This document shows positions 1-11,800 of a stretch of DNA of 64,000 nt, one piece after another (position 1 is the stretch's first letter; each line of letters starts with the position of its first letter). A program made the position numbers and the translations under genes. The stretch lies in the NCBI RefSeq assembly GCF_000764305.2, contig NW_025939765.1:97073-161072 (forward strand). Reading direction: 5' to 3'. The notes under the pieces are model-generated. The model had not been told where the DNA came from and did no database searches. It was given only the letters and a program-made list of their open reading frames with translations. This stretch comes from Hyalella azteca. Taxonomy: Eukaryota > Arthropoda > Malacostraca > Amphipoda > Hyalellidae.

Positions 1-289
1 AACAGAGATGGCAAAACGCCCTTCTGGTAACGACCTGGCTCTCTTACGGATACGCAAAGACCTTTCGCTGGATTGACGAACCCTGGCGGGTACCTAGACC
101 CGACCCGCTAGCTTTAATAGTCACGTGTGGCAACGGTTAGCCGAGGGACTCCCTGGCAGGCGGGGGGCTGTTTAAACGTCGCGCAGATGGAGTGGCGCCC
201 GTCTTGCAACACTAGTCAAGCGCATAACCTGCTGAGCTCGGGACAATCGGAGCTATATTCGAGCGTATGAGTGGTCCCGTCGGGACTGC
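1..289. other. No gene recognised; probable 5' flank of the Gag-like remnant
   Basis: This stretch is richer in G+C than most of the window and contains no open frame that resembles a protein. It directly precedes the Jockey-type ORF1 remnant and may be its 5' untranslated part, but no element boundary or target-site duplication could be seen. Confidence 0.3.
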
Positions 290-1523
290 GTGTGCCCGAC
301 AGCAGGGATCCCCTTGTTGGAGGCCATTAAATTGGGTGCCTGCTCAGCGTATCGGACGAAGGCAAACATCTTGATAACTGAAATGAACTCTCCCAAGAAC
401 GCGCCCCTCGTAACGAGCTCTCCGGCAACGACCCAGCTCTCCACAATGGGACCCACCACGACCTCTCTAACTGCCGAAACGGCCGAGCCGCTGCCCTCGC
501 AGGAGCAGGAGGAATCAGCGGACAGATGAATATAGACTGACTACAGAACCATACGAACCTGAAAGGAACCGAGAATATCATGATAGCGTGAAACCAGGAA
601 CGAGGACCAGACGAACGAATACTCGCCCACCCCGGAGATCCAGCACCTTGGAAAATCCGATTCAGCCCTCTGGACAAGCTCCCAAACAGCAGATAAAATT
701 TTTCACGATATCAGCCAATGACGGCCGCCACCTCTCCGGTATCGACGTTATAAGAGCCAACAGAGAAATACAAAGAACTCTAAAAGGCAAACCAATTAAG
801 ATCACTGAGACCAGGAATGGAGCGCTCCTTGTTGAAGTCGCTAACTACCAACAGAGCCAAACCATAACTACTAAAATGACTTTAGCCAATGTGCCAGTTA
901 CAGCTGCCCCCCACGAGAAACTCAATGAGACTCGCGGCACGATCTGGTACCCTAACCGCCCGAACTATACAGACGAAGATTTACTAGCAGAGTTGAGTCA
1001 GTACGGAGTCAAGGCTGTGTATCGTGCAAGGAAAAGGGAGGAGGGTGTACTGGTGCCCACCCCGGTCTATATACTGACCTTCGATGGCTGTCAGCTCCCG
1101 TCGCACGTTGCAGTTGGCTGGACGCGCTGTCAGGTACGACTTCACATCCCGAGGCCTCGTCGATGCTTCAGATGTCAGGGCTATGGCCACGGAGTGGCGG
1201 CATGTCGCCGGCCCGCTGCCATTTGCGCCAACTACGCTCAGAATCAACATGAACTGCCCTGCACTAAGCCAATCAAATGCACCAATTGCGGAAAACCACA
1301 TCCTGCCAGCTCCATCACATGTCCTATTTACAAAATGGAAGAAGAAATAATAGCCACCCAAACAAAAGAACGCATAAGCTACGGGGAAGCCAGGCAAATG
1401 GTAAGGAGCCGAAAATACATTTTAACACTTGATAATCTCAAAGGAATTACAATATCTCAGGCTTGGAGATCCTACACTAGAATCTTACCTAGTCACTACA
1501 AATCCACACTTCTTATAGATTGA
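290..1523 (+). pseudogene. Jockey-type non-LTR retrotransposon ORF1 (Gag-like), decayed
   Basis: ORF1 proteins of Jockey-clade LINEs bind the element RNA. The main open frame (588-1523, 311 codons) has a basic N-terminus and a C-terminal array of zinc knuckles. The first knuckle (about 1164-1205) is intact as CX2CX4HX4C in CFRCQGYGHGVAAC. The second (around 1230-1260) has lost a cysteine (ICANYAQNQHELPC). The third reads CTNCGKPHPASSITC. The 588 codon is GTG, not ATG; the frame stays open upstream, and an N-terminal Thr/Ser/Pro-rich part (290-529) lies in another frame, so a frameshift near 500-530 is inferred. No endonuclease/reverse transcriptase ORF2 follows. It is a dead or 3'-truncated copy; the knuckle pattern makes the family call fairly secure. 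Confidence 0.75.
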
Positions 1524-1900
1524 CTTTTTCTTCCTTCGTTAGTTCAGTTACCAGTCACTTCACTTCAGCCTTGTCCGCCAACGTTTGAGGTGCAAAATTT
1601 ACATTACTCACAAAAACACTTTATAACATCCGGTGCTTAATCACTAGGATTACCTGTTCGCACTCCATTAGCTTACAGCGGTACCGACATACTTCGCTAT
1701 ACAATCACAGGCCTGCTTAAGCATAGCATATCAGGGTAGTTGTCTAATGCTCACAGCTTAGGTTTTTTCGATAATGGCATTGTGTCTCAGAAAGAGCAAA
1801 AAGATTATGCTCACATAAGTTGTTTTAAGAAATTATCTCGTGTGTGTTACGTGTTGTGTGTATATCGATTTGATATGCAATTGGATACGGGGTTCAGTAG
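1524..1900. other. Noncoding; no ORF2 or gene seen
   Basis: AT-rich sequence between the Gag remnant and a SINE tail. A LINE ORF2 would be expected here if the element were complete, and none is visible in any frame. Confidence 0.5.
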
Positions 1901-2158
1901 GAATAATAATAATAAATAATTATAGCGGTTTCAGCGTTTAGTAGGCCGTAGGCCTGACGCTGATTCCTAACATGGCCGAACATCCACAGCATTTTGCGGT
2001 CTCGAACTCGCAACTCACTGCTACAATTCTGCTGTGCTTAACCGCCCGGCCTCCTTGCCGATTCTGATCAGAAACTGGCGCACAGAGCTGGGATCGAACC
2101 CGCGCCTCTCTGCTCCAATCTTGGTACTCTGAACGGTAACCACTGGGCCACACTGTCA
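1901..2158 (-). mobile_element. tRNA-derived SINE, copy 1
   Basis: On the minus strand this is a Pol III-type head with an A-box-like GTGGCCCAGTGG and a perfect B box (GGTTCGATCC), followed by a body ending in (ATT)n. The ATT tail lies at the low-coordinate end (1901-1925). The same consensus occurs at 31391-31677 on the plus strand and at 60585-61107 on the minus strand, which fixes the unit and its orientation. Clear target-site duplications were not found. Confidence 0.85.
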
Positions 2159-2159
2159 C

Positions 2160-2455
2160 ATCGATCCCAATATCGATCCCCTGTCAATAGATCCCAACCA
2201 TCCGTGCTTGTATTTGGACTTATTTTCCAACATATTTTGTTAAGTCTCGATATGAGAGATTCTGGACGGCCCAACCTGTGGAAGAGAAGAGAGTTCGCTA
2301 ACAACACCCGATCATTTTTCTCAGTCACCACGCCCCAAACCCTATAATAGTGGTTACTTTCTATGAAACCAGGGGTTTGAAACCCAGGGATCGAAGTGTT
2401 GCGTAATTAAGTAGAACCAATTAATAAACCGTACAATTTCTCGTATGAATTTCAG
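2160..2455. other. No gene seen
   Basis: AT-rich spacer. Its right end (about 2420-2455) matches 3463-3502 and is the intronic flank of a tandemly duplicated exon. Confidence 0.4.
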
Positions 2456-2533
2456 CTGGCGGATGCAATGAAGGAAATTAGCCGGCTGAGTGTGGAGAAC
2501 GGCAAATTGAAGTTGTCGCTTCAGGACGTCCCA
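2456..2533 (+). CDS. Candidate coiled-coil exon, copy A of a duplicated exon
   Basis: A 78-nt phase-0 exon candidate with acceptor TATGAATTTCAG and donor CCA|GTGAGT. It encodes a charged, leucine-spaced peptide starting LADAMKEISRL and ending SLQDVP, as in a short coiled coil. A second version with the same acceptor, donor and flanking introns lies at 3503-3574 and differs by two codons in length and by several residues. It probably belongs to the zinc-finger gene ending near 5084. Exon status is inferred from splice consensus, duplication and retained reading frame; the parent protein is not recognised. Confidence 0.5.
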
Positions 2534-3047
2534 GTGAGTTAAATTCGCCACTAAGTCGCAGACAATTGATGAATCAATTGACAAAGTAATCCATTTCAGG
2601 GATGGAAATACTGATCCTAATCATGTGAAATTTTACGTTTTATACCATATGATGACGATGGTGTGCTGGGGGTCGTGCCAGAAATTCGTGTTAAGACCAC
2701 CCCCATGCCGCCAGCTGTCCAGTGAGTAACATGAAAATAATTGCCTTCTTATAGTAACCACGATAAAAAAATGGAATTTCGAATCTATTATCTGTAAGAG
2801 GAATGTTTAAATTTTTTGTTTTAAATTTAAAAGCAAAGAAAACAGTCAAAAGGTCCAGGAGTCCAGCTCCACCTTCTGTTCAAAACCTATGAGACAAGCA
2901 TAATCAATCAGATAACTAAAAGAGCACTGTGACAACCCTCTTATTCACCTGTGCGCGTCCATGCCGAGCTGAACAATTTTCCAGTGCCCGATAGTCATTT
3001 GAGTTTTAGCTGCCAAGACCGCTGTCTCTGACCCAGGAATTTTATAA

Positions 3048-3082
<35 letters not shown>

Positions 3083-3232
3083 AAAAAAAACTATTATAAA
3101 TGCAGCCTTCGGCTCCTATCCCCTTGAAATTGTAAATAGATAGGGGCAGTCACCTCGTGTGTCACCTCATTAATGATAATCTTGCGATGTAAGCAATCAA
3201 GTGATCTTGATGCTTATGTGTCTTACTTGCAG
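2534..3232. other. Intron or spacer with an AT microsatellite
   Basis: No coding signal was seen. An (AT)n run occupies about 3050-3079. The last bases (TCTTACTTGCAG) form a good splice acceptor for the zinc-finger fragment at 3233. Confidence 0.4.
3050..3079. repeat. (AT)n microsatellite
   Basis: About 15 uninterrupted AT dinucleotides. Confidence 0.9.
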
Positions 3233-3320
3233 AGGGCCACGACGTGCAGCCCGGTCGCGGTCGCCGCCGGTGTATAAATGCACGTACTGCGGGTACACGA
3301 CTTATAGAACTATTATATAA
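3233..3320 (+). pseudogene. Truncated C2H2 zinc-finger exon, copy A
   Basis: Begins at a good acceptor and matches 4061-4131 with about five differences over 74 bases. It encodes an Arg/Pro-rich linker followed by YKCTYCGYTT, the first half of a C2H2 finger. Homology to copy B stops just after this point and the frame hits TAA at 3318-3320, so the finger lacks both histidines. It could be a dead duplicate or an alternative 3' exon giving a finger-less product. Confidence 0.5.
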
Positions 3321-3364
3321 TCACTACGGAACTTATTTATAACAGTTACATCCAGTGCAACCTA

Positions 3365-3452
3365 GGGGAACATGCTTTATTGCACGTATTTCTACTGGGA
3401 GCCTTTTTTTCTTGCAACCAATGTAACCAACTCTCAATAAAGCATGTTCCCC
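3365..3452. repeat. Small foldback element with 18-bp terminal inverted repeats
   Basis: GGGGAACATGCTTTATTG at 3365-3382 is the exact reverse complement of 3435-3452, giving an 88-bp unit that could form a hairpin. It lies in the spacer between the duplicated exons. It may be a tiny MITE or a cruciform; no target-site duplication is obvious. Confidence 0.65.
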
Positions 3453-3502
3453 AGTGTATAGAACCAATTACTAAACCGTACATTTTCTAGTATGAATTTC
3501 AG

Positions 3503-3574
3503 CTGGCTGATGCGATGACCCAACTTGAGCTGCTGCGAAAGGAGAACGATGAATTGAAGCTTCAAGTCGTTCCA
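3503..3574 (+). CDS. Candidate coiled-coil exon, copy B
   Basis: A 72-nt phase-0 exon between TATGAATTTCAG and CCA|GTGAGT. It encodes LADAMTQLELLRKENDELKL and a short VVP end; the Leu/Glu/Lys spacing fits a coiled coil. It is the duplicate of 2456-2533, with matching intronic flanks on both sides. It is in phase with the exon starting at 3888, so the pair would give a coiled coil leading into a C2H2 finger. Confidence 0.5.
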
Positions 3575-3887
3575 GTGAGTTAAATTCTCTATTTGAATGA
3601 ATTTAAATGCTTTCAATGTTTTTTAACAACGTTAAGTCGGAGACAACGGATGAATTAATTATAAAGTAAATAATTGTAAAAATTTGAATTTTTTTTCATA
3701 TATTGAAAAAGTGAAAAATTATTTTTTTAATATTTAAAAAATAGAATATAAAAATAGACACTCCTTCCTTATAAAAGTGTGGTCTTCAGAAAGAACTTTT
3801 TAAACCATGTTATTCGGAACCATGTTATTTCCATAAACCATGTTATTCATGTTATTTATTCTCAAGAATAAACGTACGGTGCTGCAG

Positions 3888-4253
3888 GCATGCGCGACTT
3901 GCGTTGAGCGTGCAGAACGAGACAACCTGGAGGTCGTCTCGATGACAACCGAGACGACCTGGCGGTCGAGACAACCTGGAGGTCGAGACGAGACAACCTG
4001 GAGGTCGTCTCGATGGACCTGGAGGAGTCGGAGCGGCAGCTCGAGGCAGGCGATAATTGCAGAGGGCCACGACGTTCAGCCCGGTTGCGGTCGCCGCCGG
4101 TCTATAAATGCACGTACTGCGGATACACGACTTGCAACAGGACGCATTTCGATGAGCACGTGAACGCGCTCCATACCAAGCTCGTCAAATACGTGTGCGC
4201 CAACGGGTTTTCGAGCTATCGGCGCAGCAAGTATTTGAAGCACATAAAAACTT
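3888..4253 (+). pseudogene. C2H2 zinc-finger exon, frame broken by a 71-bp duplication
   Basis: The acceptor GCTGCAG precedes 3888 and the donor is AACTT|GTAAGT at 4253. The 5' part reads in one frame to the Met codon at 3942-3944. The same short sequence recurs with an ATG at 4013-4015, 71 bp later, after which the finger is in a different frame. The 3' part encodes an Arg/Pro-rich linker, then CTYC with a 12-residue spacer and H...H (one complete C2H2 finger), then a second finger-like unit (about residues 62-81 after the 4013 Met) with a degenerate first cysteine pair. Removing the 71-bp repeat in thought would align both halves in one frame. The copy is therefore either a broken allele, an assembly artefact, or a gene starting at Met 4013. 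Confidence 0.5.
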
Positions 4254-4631
4254 GTAAGTATGCCTAAATTAAATTGAGGAGTGTAATTTGATGGGTGTTG
4301 TCCGGCTAAATTTGAATATCATAGGTTCTTCTACTTGACAATGATGTAAGCAAGTAATGCCAACGTTAAATCACAGGTGGATTGGTTTTTACTATTGTAC
4401 AAATGCGGCTTAAGTTTGAAGCACTTGATTAATTATTATTCCTTATCTATACAGATCTTGTTAACGAAAATATTTGTCTACTGCTATTAGTAGGTTATCT
4501 TTAAATTAAATGGTTAACTAACTAACCCTTAGTATTGAAAAGAATCATTCAGATTGAATATAATTCAGATTAGATTTATTATTGACAGTTTTTTGTGTGA
4601 ACTGAAGTTTCTATTGTCGACAGATCTGCAG

Positions 4632-4675
4632 ATGAATGTGAAAATTTATCTAGTTTTGATATTCCGTATGCACAG
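4632..4675 (+). CDS. Possible short exon following the zinc-finger exon
   Basis: Bounded by ATCTGCAG and CACAG|GTAATG. Joined to the single leftover base of the preceding exon it makes exactly 15 codons with no stop and ends in phase 0. The peptide is acidic and polar. The splice sites are only moderate, so this is a weak call based on phase agreement. Confidence 0.3.
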
Positions 4676-4779
4676 GTAATGCAGATCACACGGTGATTAC
4701 CAAGGGATCCTGGTCGTGCAACTATCTACATCTAGCGCCGTGAACATGGTTTGTACGGAAATTTAGACGAACCCACGAG

Positions 4780-5084
4780 TTTCTCGGTCCCGCCACCTAT
4801 TAAGAGTCCCAGAGATTCCAATGGGAACGAAGAACGGCGTCTACCATAATGGTAGGGCGTCGACGATGCCTCCTCACCCTCTATATTCTACCGGCATCAG
4901 GGCTCCTAGCGACGGCCCTTCACCTCCATATTTTCCACGCTCTTCTCCCGTCCAGTATCTGCCAGCATACTCTAATGCAGCTGCTCCTGTGCCAAGTTCA
5001 GCACCAGATAAAGCTAATGCTAGTCATCTTTCTGGGCGACCATGTATGGCGCCGAAACACCGGCGTGGACACTGGCAGTGCTGA
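4780..5084 (+). CDS. Possible Pro/Ser-rich 3'-terminal exon
   Basis: The open frame from the Met at 4821 to the TGA at 5082-5084 is G+C-richer than its surroundings and encodes a Pro/Ser/Tyr-rich tail (for example PPHPLYSTGIRAPSDG) ending in a basic His/Arg cluster and a C-terminal Cys. An AATAAA lies at 5225-5230. It may be the last exon of the zinc-finger gene upstream. The acceptor was not identified, so the 5' limit is approximate. Confidence 0.35.
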
Positions 5085-5224
5085 GCTGCAAGCCTCCGAA
5101 GCCTAGGAAATGCTGCATTACAATGCCCGGAACTGTGGATATGCTGATAGAAGTATATAGATGTGAACAGCTACCTATCTCATTTCTCAGAGTGCATGCA
5201 TGTTCGATTATTTAGACTTGTCTG

Positions 5225-5230
5225 AATAAA
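5225..5230 (+). terminator. Polyadenylation signal AATAAA
   Basis: AATAAA about 140 bases after the stop of the Pro/Ser-rich candidate exon. Its use is inferred from position only. Confidence 0.35.
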
Positions 5231-8200
5231 ATGAACATTCTGATGAAGTTACTTGTTACTTTTCCAAGTTCCTTTAAGACTACGGCAGGAGAGAGAAAAT
5301 CATGTCGACCGAGACTAGTTCACTTTAAAGAAGCTCGGCGAGTAACGGGTTGCTACGTTGCCGGGATCAGCACGAGTACATGCGAATAATCCGTGTGACC
5401 GTCTAAATAAACTTCAGATTCGCTGACAATAGCAGTATCCACTATTCATAGTATCACGTTCTTCTAATGCTACACCAACGCATGGGAGTTCCAAGCGCAT
5501 CTGAAATTTTCGTCCAACCTTCAACATTTAAAAAGCGCGTTAAATCTGGTGATGTTCATAACGCTACGTAAACTAACGAGACTTCGCTGGGATTCTTACG
5601 GTTAGATATGCATGCGTGTCTGTCATCAAGTCCAAATACCGAATTGTTTTAAAGCAATAATTAAATTGCTATACATGGAGCTTGAATAGATACTTCAACC
5701 GGCTGCTCAGATAAAAACCTACCGAAGTGCTCCAAATTGTGGGCAGAGCCAGAAGATAAACTTGAAAAAGCGCCACACATGTGGGTACTTAGGAGTTAGG
5801 CGAGTCAGCGTACGTCGCCTATTCCAACAAGGCGACGCATGCTAATAAGAAACCGAAGTCCTATCATCAATGCAGGTTCTTCACCACTGTCGGCGGATTT
5901 TTATGATCCCCCAGTTATTCTTGCTCACAAGTTAACCGAAAAAAGCAGTCGAGATTTTCACTTTCCTTGAAGTCTGTACTAGACGCGATCTTTCATGGTA
6001 AAGTGAAACATTCCAACAAGTTTAGGTCAACTTTCCTGCCTGCGAATGCTGCCTGGATTGTGCGCCGGTGCGGCAGGGAACAAGTACAGGCTATGTGAAA
6101 GTATGGCGATCGTTCTACTTCTAATGTTCAGTTATCCAAGCAGTGTTTAGACAAATTAGAGCCTGGTGATCACTTCGGCTCTATGCTATTTTAGACAGGA
6201 AAATTTAGATGATCACCGTTGACTGGAGCCATCACTTTTCTAAATGATCCTCCGCCACGAAATTTCGCTCCAACGCACAATTGAAAAATCTGCGTAGCTT
6301 GGACAAAGTTGCACGTCATCTCGAGTCTATGACTAATATCCATGACAAGTATTACTATTTTTCGCCGCGTTCCCCATGTACGAATCGCTAGCCATCAAAA
6401 CCTCTGGCCTTATCATGTTGACGCGATAATAGTTACCGACCTCAAATTTCTTCATATTCTAGGAAGAGAGATTTACGCTCCTCAGACGAGCTGTCCGCAC
6501 CCTCTGATGCTGAGCCTGAAAGGCTGAAACGAGACCGACTGATGAATAAGTTTAAGATCGTGGAGCTGGCAGCTCTTGTGTAGTTGCAGGCTGAAGTCAT
6601 TCAAGTCAAATCGTGTAGCAGTTCTGAGTTCTCTCTTGTAAAGTCGAGCGGCTTAGTGGCAAAAATGACGCCCTGTCGCAGCTAGGAGAAACAATTATTT
6701 ACTAGTATGTAGCTCTTACATACTAACCCTTACTAGTACGTAGCGAACTACGAGAGTTGACAATTTTAGTCACATACCGTCCGCGGGAACCTAGAGTGGA
6801 GAACCGCGGCCCCGCGCGTAAGTAGAAGTAACTAGTTTTACTAGTGCTGTAACTTCGAACGTACAAATCTCTTTCAGTCGAGCAGTGTGATATTCATCCA
6901 ACAAATATTCTAAACTAATGCCCAGCACGTTCATTACGAGACGTTACGGTCAACGCACAATTAATTTTCTTGGGTTAACGACTCCAGCAGCCCCTACCTA
7001 GTTCACTTCGAGCTTAATAATTCGAGGTCCAACGTTCAAACTTCGAAAATTTCAACATTGCTGCTTTCCGATTTTAAAGATCTTGAGCTGAAGAAGAAGA
7101 GGCAAGCGAAGTCGATCAAAGCTCAGGTGGTACTGAGGATTTCGAGGTTGCGGCGTCGTTTTTATAGCTTTGCCTCGACTAGTCTGCTTCGAAAATGTGC
7201 GGCCTATACATAGTTACATACTACCCCGGCCGTACAGGGAGCGCATTTTCGGCAATTATATGATTGTTAGGCGGTTTATCGTAAAGCTAGAAGTTAGTAT
7301 AAAGCATATTTCCACGGTACCTATTTTCTTACCAAACACGTAGTATTTTACAAATAGTACATATTTTGCAAGTTACGATTGCAACGACTCTAGTCACTCT
7401 AACAAACTTGAAATTCTCAATGAAAACCTATTACAGCTACGCAATTCGGCCGTCCGATTAAAATTGGAATGCAGATGAAGGGAATTCTCGAGTTTTTACC
7501 CAGTGTTGATATTTCATCTCGTGTGCTAGTGGAGGTGACCTGCAAATATGCATGGGCTGGATGTCCGGGGGAGCGCAGCCGTGCACCACCAATTTTGTGC
7601 ACCAATAAGCCTTGAATCGAACGCCTTGGATCTCTCCGGACCTACACCAATCAGCCGTGCACCATGTTAACATTTAACAAAAGTGCTTAGTGCAATATGA
7701 GCACGAGAGTGATGATCCTCGATTGATTACTGATCAGTGATGAACTGATGATATGGCCTAGGACGAGTGAGGTTGTCGAACCGATCTCTGCGACGCAAGC
7801 TCCACCATTTTTCATGATTTTTTGTTTGGTGGTTTTGAATTCTAGAGTGCCACTTATTGGAGTGCCACTTGAATTCTGGGGTGTCATTCAATATTTCACT
7901 GATCTTGACAATTATCATCCATTCAGGGAACTGGCTGCCTACTGCATCACTTGCCTACTTTGGCCTGTCTCCAAAGCATTCGTGGTGCAAGCGTTTTCAC
8001 AAGTCAACTATGTGAAAAAACAAGCAACGGAATAAAATTTCAACTAAGGTACTGGAGTCCCTTATTTGAACCAAAAGCTATCTGCTCAACCGCAACAAGC
8101 GATCACACCCGAAATGTTAGATTAATGCAATATGCAAGCATGTACAAAAATAAGCAAAAGGAAGATGACCTGTCTCCGTGGCTTGCTCATGTTGAGCGAA

Positions 8201-8831
8201 GACGAAAAAGTGCCACAATGACACTGATAAAAAAAGGAAAAAGTGTCAATGTAATCAAACACAGGAAAAGAAAAGTTTCAAAATGTTCCAGAGGGGAAAA
8301 AATATAACGTGTTCAATTTGGCTAATTATCGTCAAGCCAGATAACTGCGCAGTACATAAGATGATTTTTTTTCTAACCAACGTTTCTGACGAATAATTTC
8401 ATTAAATTTGGAGGTATTAGTCTGTTTTTGAACGAAAGAATTTCTGGTATATTTCTGGTATTTTGAACTAGGCAATCTGGTATTCTCGCCAAGAAAAAAC
8501 CTGGCAACACTGCGGACCGGCCCTTAGTTAAGTACTGATTAGTGGTTATCTGGTACGACCGTACCGACTACGACGTACATAGGTTGTAATGTTCTATTGT
8601 TCTTATCCTAATGACCTAATCCATGGTCATTTTTAATTGTCAAAGTCTCATACACCTTGAATTATTTTTTTTACAGATTTATTTGGAATGAAAATTGACC
8701 AATGAAGTAGCTAACAAATAAACAATTATTCCAATTTAGGTACTAGCTAATCTCCTAATCATTTACCAATCATTTATTTCAATTTAGCATTGAGCATTTA
8801 GCTACCAAATACCCAATCAAACCAATTGAAG
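5231..8831. other. Long stretch without an intact gene; scattered coding-like scraps
   Basis: No intact ORF with recognisable domains. Charged, coiled-coil-like scraps occur at about 6490-6580 (reads EPERLKRDRLMNKFKIVEL, then a stop) and 7075-7120 (Lys/Arg-rich), as from decayed exons of a coiled-coil or transcription-factor gene. 7951-8307 has an open frame with a Lys-rich end but no recognised family. 7417-7670 and 7687-7918 are open but featureless. Confidence 0.4.
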
Positions 8832-11800
8832 ATGAATTTTTGTCTATCTCAAATGCAGACTAGGCTTCATTGTGAGTCTCCATCAGCTGATGAGTATAAT
8901 CTTGAAAACTTGGTGAGTTGTAAACAGACAGACTAACAGTAAAGTTTATAGTGTTAACTGTTAACCATCATTAATGGTAAATTGGTAATTAACAATGAAA
9001 TGAAGTATGACTATGAATGGCTTATAGTTATAAGGTTTCTTAATTGTACACAAATTCATAATAAGATTATTAGTTCAAATTTAATTGCTCCTAGAGACCA
9101 ATGAGACCTACCGGTAGACAATAAATAGACATGGAGGCTGGAGCCATTTACAGCCTTACAGGAACAGGAGATAGGGTAAACGTGGTATATTCCGACATCG
9201 TAGGTAATTACGTCACCTCTCCAGCTTTTCCTTTATATTAAGCTTTGTTTTAGTTCCATCATCACTTCCATGCATTCATTGATGGTTGAAATTGTGACGT
9301 CATACATTTGCGTGTTGGAATACTGCAAAAACACTAGGTCTTGGCCATCTAGTGGGAAAATATTGAGATCCAAAGAGAGACAATGCATGCCACGTTGTGA
9401 GATCATCAAAAAATGTGTCAAATTTGACAGTTGACATGGCTCTACCAAATAGTGAATAACTGTTTTTATAGGAAGAATATTATGGTTTGAGACTTTTAAA
9501 TACATCTGTGAGACTGTGAATATATTAGGAATCCTTCAAGTATACTTGTAGTTGCTGATTTCAAGTCGTAAATAAATTAATAGATGATTAAGTTGAGATG
9601 TTGGATTTAGACACATGAAAACTAATTCTGACACAACTTGAATTGGACACACACAGATCGTTCAAAGCTTTGTACAAAAATTGAAATTTGCTTAATTAAA
9701 AGCCTAATAGCTGTTAATTAAAAAACCAAGAGAATGAAAGCAAACAGAGATCAGTAGCTGCCGAAAAATTATTTTCTACTTTTGAGTCCACATGAAAAAC
9801 GTGGTCTTTAAAAATTTTTTTTATACATTTTATTTAGGGGTGCAAATTCCGTCAATCACGTTTTTAAGCAAACACCTTTGTGTAACTTTTATGTTAGTAA
9901 AATTTTGAATATGGCGAATATTTTTTTGCTACAGACCTTAGCATAGGTACTTTTCCAAAATTTCAAGTGCTATTTCACACTTTATTATTCAGGGAATTTT
10001 TAGAGGTAGTAAACGTATGATTTTTTAATTTGCTTTATGCTACATAGACAGTAAAAATGTTGAACTTTACGCTACTATTTTTAGTTTTGCAATGTTTTGA
10101 TTAGCTGCTACAACATTTCTACGAAATGTGATTATGTGAGACAACTGTCCCGATTACCCCATCCGTCCCTTGTTACCCGTTTGATGATACCTGAAACAGA
10201 AAAGAATATTTTAGTGACAACCATTATATTTTTTGAAAAAATAAATCAGAGCTTAGGTTAATAGCTTTTCATTTTATGTTGCCTGGTGCAAAATTCTCTT
10301 AATGACATTTTATGCACAATTTTGTGATTACCAATGATGCATTAATTTTCTGTTAGGTGAAATTTTTCCGCCGAGTGTGCTAAATGTAATCAAGATTTTT
10401 TTACTATTTAACAATTTATTAATTTTTCTGTTAACTGGAGCCTTTGCTAATCAAGGTTTTACTGTAAATGCATTTTCAGTGGTGTCCTTTATTACCCCGT
10501 TTTACAATTTCTTAACATGCTTTATGCTACATAGATAAGAAAAATGTTGAACTTTGTGCCACTGTTTTTTGTTTTGCCAAATATCAATTAGTTTAGCTGC
10601 TACAGCATTTCTATGAAATGTTGGAGGACTGTCCCTTTTTACTACACCAGTCCCTTATTACCCAGTTTGATGGTATGCTCTGGTCATCAATCAAACCTGC
10701 ATAAATGAAGAACTTATGCCTAACTACCCTAATAAGGCATATATAATTGCATGGTGACAAACAAGAGAGTTTTTTGTTGACCTCATTATCTGGGCATGCC
10801 CCAAGCTAGTATGGAAAACCTCTACCTTTCAAGGCAGGACTTGGGCTCTGCCATTTTTGGAGCAGCCAGATATGAATTACAGTACCAGTTACCACCTATC
10901 TAATTGTTAAAAAAAGAGCACAATCAAGCTGCAAGATTCAAAATGTAGTGAAAATTTGCCACTTTGAAGTCCTGAGATTTCTTTAACAAGAAGGAAAAAA
11001 AGTTCCAATCCTGCCCCTGAGCGTTTACTCCCATAGGATAGTGAACAAAATTTCAAACTAGATCAGTTTGAAAGTTTGAGCTATGCATGTTTGTACATGT
11101 AGCATGTTTGAGCTATGTTTCAATTTCATTTAGTTTCACTTTCTTCCTGTGAACTATGAAGCTTTGCAATTTTTCTTTTGATTTGAATTTCAAGTCAGTT
11201 AATTTAATTTTTTATTTATTTCACTTATGCACTCCTTGCAATTGAAGTCCTGTTATCATTTCTGAGTAGAAAATTGGCAGAACTTGAAAATTTGTGCACA
11301 TTGTAGAGTGCAAATTAAATTATTAACTGTATTATTGATGTATTAATAGCAGTAATGATGTAATTTGTTTTCACATTTGCAGATACACAATCAAGCATCA
11401 ATACGCTCAAAGGGATTCTTGACAGAGGGATTTGTACGACCTCCTGTAAACATAGACTTCATTTTCAAAGTACCTGTTGATGTATTCCATATATTTTTTG
11501 ATACCAAAGTCTTCTATAAACAATGTTGCGCCTTTGCTGTGTTTATGAACTGTCATCCCAGAGATGAAGCCAGTTTTGTCAAAGTTGGCTGGTACAACAC
11601 AAACAATGAAGAATGCATTCACCTCACCAGTGCCCACTGTGATAAGTGGCACCAATATCCAGCAGGTAGAAAGAGATGGAGATTGTCACAGACAGTCTCA
11701 GTATTTGAAGGGAGGCTCAGGAGTCCAGACAGAAGAGATCTGAAGAATGTAAGATGCCTGAGGATTCGTCTGTTGAGAAACGTCAGCACAGGAGGATCAG

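Noticed and set aside
588..590. GTG as the start of the Gag ORF
   Set aside because: Eukaryotic ORF1 would need ATG; the frame is open further upstream, so this is an internal position in a broken ORF.
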